NCBI GenBank assembly: GCA_002308875.1
Contig: DBWK01000109.1
Location: forward strand, 17,172-23,005
Reading direction: 5' to 3'
DNA: 5,834 bases
DNA from: Treponema sp. UBA1240
Lineage (GTDB): Bacteria > Spirochaetota > Spirochaetia > Treponematales > Treponemataceae
Made by a program: the position numbers and the translations under genes. Positions 1 to 4,385 of the stretch are shown piece after piece (position 1 is the stretch's first letter; each line of letters opens with the position of its first letter). The notes below the pieces were generated by a model. It saw only the letters and a list, made by a program, of their open reading frames with translations, did no database searches and was not told where the DNA came from.

Positions 1-375
1 TACCGCTATCTTTTTATGATGCACATAAACCTCAAGCTCATAGAACAGCACATGCGCCTGGGCAGATACTACGACAAAAATGTTGCATATTTTTACGATG
101 CACCATGGAAAGAAGAATACCTGCGCGACCTTGAAAAGGCGGAATCAGCTTATGCCGCAGGTTTGTATTACTGGCGCGAAGCACAGCTCTGGGCAGAAAA
201 AGCCAATCAGGGCAAATTCTATTTTCTGCATTTAACCGATATTCAGGCATGGGAAGACGAGCGCGAAAGAATAGGCGACGGCAGTCTGAATTACGAAAAA
301 ACCATTAAACGCGAACTTGAAAGAGTAAGAAAAGTTAAAGAAGACTTTCTTGCCATGGACGAGAATACTTATTAG
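1..375 (+). CDS. Hypothetical helical protein, 3' part (N-terminus off the left edge)
   Basis: The frame is open from base 1 to the TAG at 373-375, giving 124 visible residues. The first Met codons are at 16 and 19. The 15 bases before them encode YRYLF in frame and contain no Shine-Dalgarno sequence, so the gene probably starts outside the window and this is its C-terminal part. The visible protein is rich in Tyr, Trp, Glu, Lys and Arg and looks almost wholly alpha-helical. Its last 40 residues are strongly charged, as in an amphipathic or coiled-coil helix. No membrane span, catalytic motif or signal peptide is visible. I do not recognise the family. A TPR-like helical repeat is possible but not demonstrated. 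The desulfurase gene begins 9 bases after the stop in the same direction, so co-transcription is likely, but a shared function does not follow from that. Confidence 0.75.
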   Translation, partial: YRYLFMMHINLKLIEQHMRLGRYYDKNVAYFYDAPWKEEYLRDLEKAESAYAAGLYYWREAQLWAEKANQGKFYFLHLTDIQAWEDERERIGDGSLNYEKTIKRELERVRKVKEDFLAMDENTY

Positions 376-384
376 AATACGTGC

Positions 385-1593
385 ATGGATTCTATTTTAA
401 AAACCGCTGATTTTTCGTACTACTTTGACTGGGCGGCAACAACTCCACCCGATTCACAAATACTTGAAGAAGCCCTTAAACTAACTCTCGAAAACTACGG
501 CAATCCCTCCAGTCTGCACAAACTCGGCACAAACGCCGGAAAACTCCTTACACAGGCACGGGAACGCTGCGCAAAGGCGCTTGATGTTGCACCTGACACA
601 ATCATTTTTACATCGGGCGGTACGGAAAGCGACCATTTTCCTATTCTTTCGCTTTTGCAAAAACCCAAAAACCGAAACAGCGACAATAACGGCACAATTG
701 TAATTTCCGCAATAGAACACCCTGCAATAAGGGAACAGACAAAAATGATGGAAAACTGCGGCTACAGGGTAACGCTTGTACCGCCCGAAAAAAACGGCAT
801 TGTTTCCGCAGAAAAGTTTGTTTCCAAAACTGATGACAATACGCAGCTTGTCTGCCTCATGGCGGTAAACAACGAAACAGGGGCAATTCAGCCGGTTTAC
901 GAAGTTGCCGAACTATTACAAAAAAAATATACAAATCACAAAAAGCCCAAATTTCACGTTGATGCAGTACAGGCAGCCGGCAAAATACCGCTCCGACTCA
1001 ACCATAAAGGAATAGATTCCGCTGCAATATCAGCACACAAAATACGCGGTCCGCGGGGAATCGGAATCCTGTACCTTGCAAAACGCATAGAGCCGTTTGT
1101 ACGCGGCGGTGAACAGGAAAACGGACTGCGCCCCGGAACGGAAAACGTCTTCGGTGCTCTTGCAATGGCAATGTGCCTTGAAAAGTACATAATTTCGGAA
1201 AATGTGCCTGAATCGCTGCAAAAGCTTGAAAAACAGAAGAATGTGTGCAGCGGCTTTATCAGCGACTTGTTACAGATAAAAGGATGCAAAATTATTCCCG
1301 AGAGCAGGAACAAAGACGATTCTGAGCACTTTTCACCCTGGATTGTACAGACCGCTTTTGAAAACATTCCGGGCAAAGTAATGGTACGTGCTTTGGCTGA
1401 AAAAGGCTTTTCAATTTCGACAGGCTCGGCGTGCTCGGCAAAAAAACTTTCGCGCCCTGTGCTTGAAGCAATGCTGGTTTCAAAAGATGACGCAACAAAT
1501 GCGATCCGGTTTTCGTTCGGAGCCGATACTTCCGAACAAGCTGTGTCGGAGCTGCTGACCGCAATAAGAGAAGTAACCGCTGATTTTGTTTAG
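385..1593 (+). CDS. Cysteine desulfurase, group I (IscS/NifS type)
   Basis: This 402-residue protein matches the usual family length of about 400. It is a PLP-dependent enzyme that removes sulfur from L-cysteine, giving alanine and a persulfide for Fe-S cluster assembly or tRNA thiolation in the cytoplasm. Motifs run in order: YFDWAATT (13-20), NPSSLH (40-45), SGGTESDH (77-84), EHPA with His112, VNNETG (161-166), HVDAVQ with Asp193 (191-196), SAHK with the PLP Schiff-base Lys219, LRPGTEN (248-254) and STGSACS with catalytic Cys350. The SGSACS-type active-site loop points to group I rather than SufS. The family usually has Asn at position 84, where this protein has His. No scaffold (iscU/nifU), iscR or tRNA thiolase gene is adjacent, so the substrate pathway cannot be chosen and no symbol is given. 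The ATG at 385 places the conserved N-terminal motif correctly but has no clear Shine-Dalgarno. Translation may be coupled to the upstream gene 9 bp away. Confidence 0.95.
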   Translation: MDSILKTADFSYYFDWAATTPPDSQILEEALKLTLENYGNPSSLHKLGTNAGKLLTQARERCAKALDVAPDTIIFTSGGTESDHFPILSLLQKPKNRNSDNNGTIVISAIEHPAIREQTKMMENCGYRVTLVPPEKNGIVSAEKFVSKTDDNTQLVCLMAVNNETGAIQPVYEVAELLQKKYTNHKKPKFHVDAVQAAGKIPLRLNHKGIDSAAISAHKIRGPRGIGILYLAKRIEPFVRGGEQENGLRPGTENVFGALAMAMCLEKYIISENVPESLQKLEKQKNVCSGFISDLLQIKGCKIIPESRNKDDSEHFSPWIVQTAFENIPGKVMVRALAEKGFSISTGSACSAKKLSRPVLEAMLVSKDDATNAIRFSFGADTSEQAVSELLTAIREVTADFV

Positions 1594-2217
1594 CTATTTG
1601 TAGCCGTAATGCGCTATAAGGTCCTCTCTTGAAGAAAAGCCAGTCTTGTCGTAGATATGGCTGATGTGGTTTTCTACCGAACGCTTGTTAATTTCCAATT
1701 CTTCCGAAATTTCCGCATTTTGTTTTCCCATCAGAACAAGGTTAAGTATTTTCTTTTCACGCTGGGTAAAAAGCGAAAGAGAACGTTCATAATCAACCAG
1801 CTTGCCTGAAATTGCCGAATCTATGTACTGACCGCCGTCAAAAACGTGTTTAAGTGCTGTATCAAGTTCTTCTTCACTGCTGAGTTTTGAAACATAAGCG
1901 TCCGCACCCGCATTCATCGTGGTGCTTACCACGCTTGCCGCCGCATACATTGAATAAACGACAATTTTAAGTTCAGGATATTTTCTGCGGCATGACTGAA
2001 TAAGCTGAATTCCACTGGTCATACTGCCGTCTATGTTGAGGTCGGTAATGAGAACATTGGGCACTCCGTCCATTCCGCACTGCGACATTGCAAGAAAAAA
2101 TTCCTGCGCGGAACCGGCAACACCGGCACACTTTAAATCCGCATTTTTAGAAAGGTAAGTCATGATACCCTGCCGCATCAAAGAATGGTCTTCTACCAGA
2201 AAAAAGGATTTCTTCAT
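1594..2217 (-). CDS. NarL/FixJ-family response regulator with LuxR-type HTH
   Basis: A 207-residue cytoplasmic DNA-binding regulator, full length for the family. The receiver domain occupies about residues 3-125. It has the acidic pair Glu9/Asp10, phospho-acceptor Asp59 (in LITDLNI), Ser89 at the switch Ser/Thr position and Lys111 (in VSKLS). The LuxR-type helix-turn-helix lies at about 148-203, with LFTQREKKIL, the NAEISEEL scaffold helix and the NKRSVENHISHIYDKTG recognition region. The partner is almost certainly the HisKA_3 kinase encoded 25 bp upstream, because this kinase class pairs with NarL-type regulators. The ATG at 2217 is preceded by TGGAAG at a 7-base spacing. The stop codon (plus-strand CTA at 1594-1596) directly abuts the stop of the convergent desulfurase gene. 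Target genes are unknown. The dyads at 4276-4344 are one speculative possibility. Confidence 0.95.
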   Translation of the reverse strand: MKKSFFLVEDHSLMRQGIMTYLSKNADLKCAGVAGSAQEFFLAMSQCGMDGVPNVLITDLNIDGSMTSGIQLIQSCRRKYPELKIVVYSMYAAASVVSTTMNAGADAYVSKLSSEEELDTALKHVFDGGQYIDSAISGKLVDYERSLSLFTQREKKILNLVLMGKQNAEISEELEINKRSVENHISHIYDKTGFSSREDLIAHYGYK

Positions 2218-2224
2218 ACTCGTA

Positions 2225-2230
2225 CTTCCA
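2225..2230 (-). promoter_or_regulatory. Ribosome binding site of the response regulator gene
   Basis: On the minus strand TGGAAG lies 7 bases before the ATG at 2217, preceded by an A-rich tract. It supports that start and separate ribosome loading after the kinase stop at 2243. Confidence 0.6.
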
Positions 2231-2242
2231 TTTTTTTCTTTT

Positions 2243-3070
2243 TTACTTTCCTATGAATGTTGCAATCGGAATAAAGAGCGTTACGGTTGTGCCAAGATCC
2301 TGTTCCGACTGAACGGAAAGTGTACCGCCGAGCAGTGTTGCTCTCTGCTTCATGCCTCTTATGCCAAAGTTACCCGCTTTACTGGGTGCGGCAACATGCT
2401 CCGCGTCAAATCCTATTCCATCATCTACAATACGAATGTAAAGTCCCGGAGATTCCTGTTTTTTTCCGCGTCTGATGATTACGGAAACTTCTTCGGCGTG
2501 CGCATGTTTTTGTACGTTAAAAAGCGATTCTTGAACAATACGGTAAAGATTCAGTTTCTGCACATTGGGCAGCGAAGGCGAATTAAGGATTTCTGAAGCA
2601 TCGTTTCTTACGGCAAGCGAAACATCAAGATTTGATTCATCGCGGAATCCTATGCACAAATCCTGAATTGCAGAAGACAAATTCTGAACATCTATGTCGG
2701 GCGGAGCAAGGTTATAGCACAGCGACCGGATTGAACTGATGCAACTGCGGATTATTCCGGCCGTAACATCATCCTTGGTTGAAGAAAGTGCCGACCGCAA
2801 ATCCTGCGCAATTGTGTCGTGCAGTTCAGATGAAATACGTGCGCGTTCTTCTTCCTGCGCCTGAATTACGTGATAAATGTACTTGCCGGTTTCTTTTTCA
2901 CGCGCCTTAGACTTTAAAAGCAGAATAAGCGTAATGATTACTGAGACAAGAACAAGGAAGCATACAATTCCAAGCAGCGTAAAAAACGAAATAAAGGAAT
3001 GCAGCATACGCCACATTTCTTCGGGGTGTTCAAGATAGTCGGCCGGTATTGGAGGCAAATTATTCTGCAT
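2243..3070 (-). CDS. Sensor histidine kinase, HisKA_3/NarX-DesK class, minimal sensor
   Basis: With the ATG at 3070 the protein has 275 residues. Residues 1-23 are short and acidic, residues 24-52 form one membrane span, and K53/K55/R57 follow it. By the positive-inside rule this puts the tiny N-terminus outside the cytoplasm. The cytoplasmic part has the dimerisation and phospho-acceptor segment with His84 in HDTIAQ and a downstream LCYNLAPP stretch typical of HisKA_3. The HATPase_c domain shows an N box (ESLFNVQKHA, Asn185), DDGIGFD (216-222) and the GNFGIRGM glycine box (233-240). The chosen ATG has AAGGA 8 bases upstream and overlaps the preceding gene by 11 bp. The longer frame back to a TTG at 3136 lacks these supports and would add 22 unlikely residues. 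It should autophosphorylate on His84 and phosphorylate the regulator encoded next. No PAS, GAF or large periplasmic sensor is present, so sensing probably comes from the membrane segment or from the overlapping membrane protein. Confidence 0.93.
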   Translation of the reverse strand: MQNNLPPIPADYLEHPEEMWRMLHSFISFFTLLGIVCFLVLVSVIITLILLLKSKAREKETGKYIYHVIQAQEEERARISSELHDTIAQDLRSALSSTKDDVTAGIIRSCISSIRSLCYNLAPPDIDVQNLSSAIQDLCIGFRDESNLDVSLAVRNDASEILNSPSLPNVQKLNLYRIVQESLFNVQKHAHAEEVSVIIRRGKKQESPGLYIRIVDDGIGFDAEHVAAPSKAGNFGIRGMKQRATLLGGTLSVQSEQDLGTTVTLFIPIATFIGK

Positions 3071-3698
3071 ACAGATTTTCCTTGCTGAACAACTTATAAA
3101 TGCCAAATCCCGCAAAAGTGCAGATGAGGCGGTCAAGTACCGTGACAGGAATGCGCACGATTATGCACGAAGCAAGAATCCCGATGTTTTCGCCAAGAAA
3201 AGCGCGAACAAACTGTTCAAGCACAGAACTGTATGCAAGATTGCCAAAATGCAGGCGGTTGACTGTTTCGATTATACCGCCTACAACACTCGATGCAAAC
3301 GCCGATACAAGCGCAATCAGCACGAGATAGAGCGTAGTAATGAGTCTGCTCATGCGGAAATTTTCCTTTTTACGCGCAAAAAGCCATGTAGTAACGGTTA
3401 TTGCAATGCCACACAGGGCGTAAATCATATCCCAGGGATATATCGGAGACTTTGAGGCAACAGCCAGAATTATAACACACAGAACATTGTACAAAGCCGC
3501 CACTACAACACCAGGAACAAGCCCTGCATAGAACGTTACCGCAACAGTTCCTATTGTGTCAAACCACAGCGCAATATGCGCTGCATCAGCAAGCAAAAAA
3601 TGGAACAACAGGTTCATAGCCTCGCCCACCAGCACAATTATGCTGAATCTGAGCGCTCTGCTTCCCAGACTCTTTTTTTCATCAAAGTCATTTTTCAT
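3060..3698 (-). CDS. Multi-pass membrane protein, possibly ECF S-component-like
   Basis: A 212-residue hydrophobic protein with about five to six predicted spans, by eye at roughly 15-37, 44-60, 61-80, 89-107, 115-137 and 166-197. The basic stretches RKKENFR (100-106) and the Lys-rich N-terminus should be cytoplasmic. FDTIGT (46-51), followed by YAGLVPGVVVAALYN (57-71), resembles the second and third spans of small ECF-transporter substrate-binding (S) components. That resemblance is by eye only and no substrate can be named. No ATPase or T-component gene is adjacent. The gene sits between the 130-aa gene (26-bp gap) and the kinase (11-bp overlap), so translational coupling with the kinase is likely. 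This suggests a membrane sensor or accessory partner of the kinase rather than a stand-alone transporter. The ATG at 3698 has only weak GGG-containing upstream sequence. Presence of a gene is near certain; the function is a guess. Confidence 0.85.
   Translation of the reverse strand: MKNDFDEKKSLGSRALRFSIIVLVGEAMNLLFHFLLADAAHIALWFDTIGTVAVTFYAGLVPGVVVAALYNVLCVIILAVASKSPIYPWDMIYALCGIAITVTTWLFARKKENFRMSRLITTLYLVLIALVSAFASSVVGGIIETVNRLHFGNLAYSSVLEQFVRAFLGENIGILASCIIVRIPVTVLDRLICTFAGFGIYKLFSKENLYAE
3079..3083 (-). promoter_or_regulatory. Ribosome binding site deciding the kinase start
   Basis: On the minus strand AAGGA lies 8 bases before the ATG at 3070, inside the 3' end of the membrane protein gene. 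It favours the 275-residue kinase over a start at the TTG at 3136. Confidence 0.75.
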
Positions 3699-3724
3699 AT
3701 TGTTACCCGATTCCCTATTTTACA

Positions 3725-4117
3725 CTATTTTTTGAAAACGTACATTTCTGAAACGCAGATTTGTGCAGATTCGTTGTCATTATTATCCGCCGTCCAAACA
3801 AAAACTGTTATAGAACCTGCGGTTTTGAAAAGATTGTCAGGGTCAACAGTAACACAACAGGATTTGGTGTCCGGTGCGGGTTCAAGCGTTACTTTTGGGC
3901 TGTTCATGGACGCGGGTTTTTGATGCACTGCGCAAAAGCCGTTTGAATATGGATTTGTAAGAGACCACCCGTAGTATTGTTCAGAATCATCACCTGTACT
4001 AACTTCAAGGTTATATGTTTTTTTACCGTCCAAATAATCGGAAACCGGCAGCCGCTGAGTAAGATTCAGCTGTCCGGTACCGGCCAATTCCTGTTCAACA
4101 AATTCTGCAATACTCAT
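3725..4117 (-). CDS. Hypothetical 130-aa protein heading the two-component operon
   Basis: The ATG at 4117 has a very good AAGGAGA ribosome binding site 5 bases upstream, so this start is preferred over an in-frame GTG at 4162 that has none. The protein opens with a short amphipathic helix (MSIAEFVEQEL). It then looks beta-rich, with several alternating hydrophobic strands such as TYNLEV (34-39), KVTLEP (65-70) and SITVFVWTA (92-100). It has four cysteines (52, 78, 79, 111) and is fairly acidic. No signal peptide, lipobox or membrane span is visible, so a cytoplasmic place is likely. I do not recognise the family and see no catalytic motif. The 26-bp gap to the membrane protein gene suggests it belongs to the same transcript as the kinase and regulator. 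It could be a ligand-binding or accessory part of that system, or an unrelated small beta-sandwich protein. Confidence 0.8.
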   Translation of the reverse strand: MSIAEFVEQELAGTGQLNLTQRLPVSDYLDGKKTYNLEVSTGDDSEQYYGWSLTNPYSNGFCAVHQKPASMNSPKVTLEPAPDTKSCCVTVDPDNLFKTAGSITVFVWTADNNDNESAQICVSEMYVFKK

Positions 4118-4122
4118 TTGGC

Positions 4123-4129
4123 TCTCCTT
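4123..4129 (-). promoter_or_regulatory. Strong ribosome binding site of the 130-aa gene
   Basis: AAGGAGA on the minus strand, 5 bases before the ATG at 4117. It is the closest match to the anti-Shine-Dalgarno sequence in the window and fixes the first gene of the operon. Confidence 0.85.
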
Positions 4130-4187
4130 GTATTTTCCATTTGAGATAATTGAATTTAGCACGAATTTAAAACCCTGTGTTAGTGTG

Positions 4188-4234
4188 AACGCACGGTTTT
4201 TTCGTGCGTTAGCGCACGATAACGGAGTCGCTAA
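4188..4234. repeat. Overlapping inverted repeats able to form alternative hairpins
   Basis: AACGCACG (4188-4195) and CGTGCGTT (4203-4210) form a perfect 8-bp inverted repeat with a 7-base loop. The second arm also belongs to TCGTGCG (4202-4208), which pairs with CGCACGA (4213-4219) across a TTAG tetraloop. A third pair, TTAGCG (4209-4214) with CGCTAA (4229-4234), overlaps both. The first two stems share an arm and cannot coexist, as in attenuators and switches. No poly-U stretch follows on the minus strand, and the arms lie about 70 bases or more from the start codon. A protein-binding palindrome or a dispersed palindromic element is equally possible. Confidence 0.65.
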
Positions 4235-4275
4235 AGTCTGTTACAAATTTTCGCATCAGTATCAAGCGCCCCCGA

Positions 4276-4344
4276 ATCTTACCTTGTGTAAGAAACATAT
4301 CTTAATGTGTGTAAGGTATATATCTTAAGGCGTTTAAGCAATTT
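4276..4344. repeat. Three tandem 23-bp units, each with a CTTA-N7-TAAG dyad
   Basis: Units start at 4276, 4299 and 4322. Every unit has ATCTTA at positions 1-6, GT at 11-12 and TAAG at 14-17; the last six bases vary. Each therefore carries the same 15-bp dyad, CTTA-N7-TAAG, at 4278-4292, 4301-4315 and 4324-4338. Neighbouring sequence on either side does not continue the pattern. Conserved arms with degenerate spacers and a constant pitch look like an array of operator sites for a dimeric DNA-binding protein. The array lies about 160-230 bp upstream of the start of the 130-aa gene and just after the HD-GYP stop. The binding protein is unknown. Confidence 0.7.
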
Positions 4345-4385
4345 AAAGCACATGACTGATTTTTCATTTTCGCGTCTGGCAGGGC

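Larger units (their letters stand above)
4118..4385. other. 268-bp intergenic region, structured, likely regulatory
   Basis: This is the only gap of any size in the window. It lies between the stop of the HD-GYP gene and the start of the 130-aa gene, both on the minus strand. It holds a cluster of overlapping inverted repeats (4188-4234) and three 23-bp tandem units with dyads (4276-4344). No stem followed by a T-tract is seen after the HD-GYP stop, so no intrinsic terminator can be called. No good pair of sigma-70 boxes stands out; AT-rich candidates near 4150-4172 and within the dyad array are too weak to call. A promoter for the downstream operon is expected here, but that is inference. 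Confidence 0.6.

Noticed and set aside
920..927. Run of eight A bases in the desulfurase gene as a slippage or frameshift site
   Set aside because: The frame is intact on both sides and the protein matches the family through this region. Such runs are common in AT-leaning coding sequence.
2214..2231. Five-codon minus-strand mini-frame (MEVRV) whose stop overlaps the regulator start
   Set aside because: It is very short with only an A-rich tract before it. It arises from the ribosome binding site sequence itself and can be explained by chance.
2162..2596. Plus-strand frame antisense to the kinase and regulator genes
   Set aside because: It lies over two clearly real minus-strand genes with full family motifs, and its translation has no recognisable domain.
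3071..3136. Longer kinase frame starting at the TTG at 3136
   Set aside because: It would overlap the membrane gene by 77 bp and add 22 residues with no kinase or membrane character. The ATG at 3070 has a well-spaced AAGGA.
4118..4162. Extended form of the 130-aa protein from the GTG at 4162
   Set aside because: There is no Shine-Dalgarno before the GTG. The ATG at 4117 has an excellent AAGGAGA, and the extension would cover that site.
4128..4328. Plus-strand 66-codon frame from a TTG through the intergenic region
   Set aside because: It has no ribosome binding site, overlaps the opposite gene's leader, and its residues follow the hairpins and tandem repeats rather than a protein-like pattern.
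4276..4344. Minimal CRISPR array
   Set aside because: The units are tandem with only 6 variable bases at the end of each. There are no spacer-length inserts and no cas genes in the window.
4345..4385. Intrinsic terminator after the HD-GYP gene
   Set aside because: No GC-rich stem followed by a T-tract on the minus strand could be found; only a tiny CTG-C-CAG palindrome is present.
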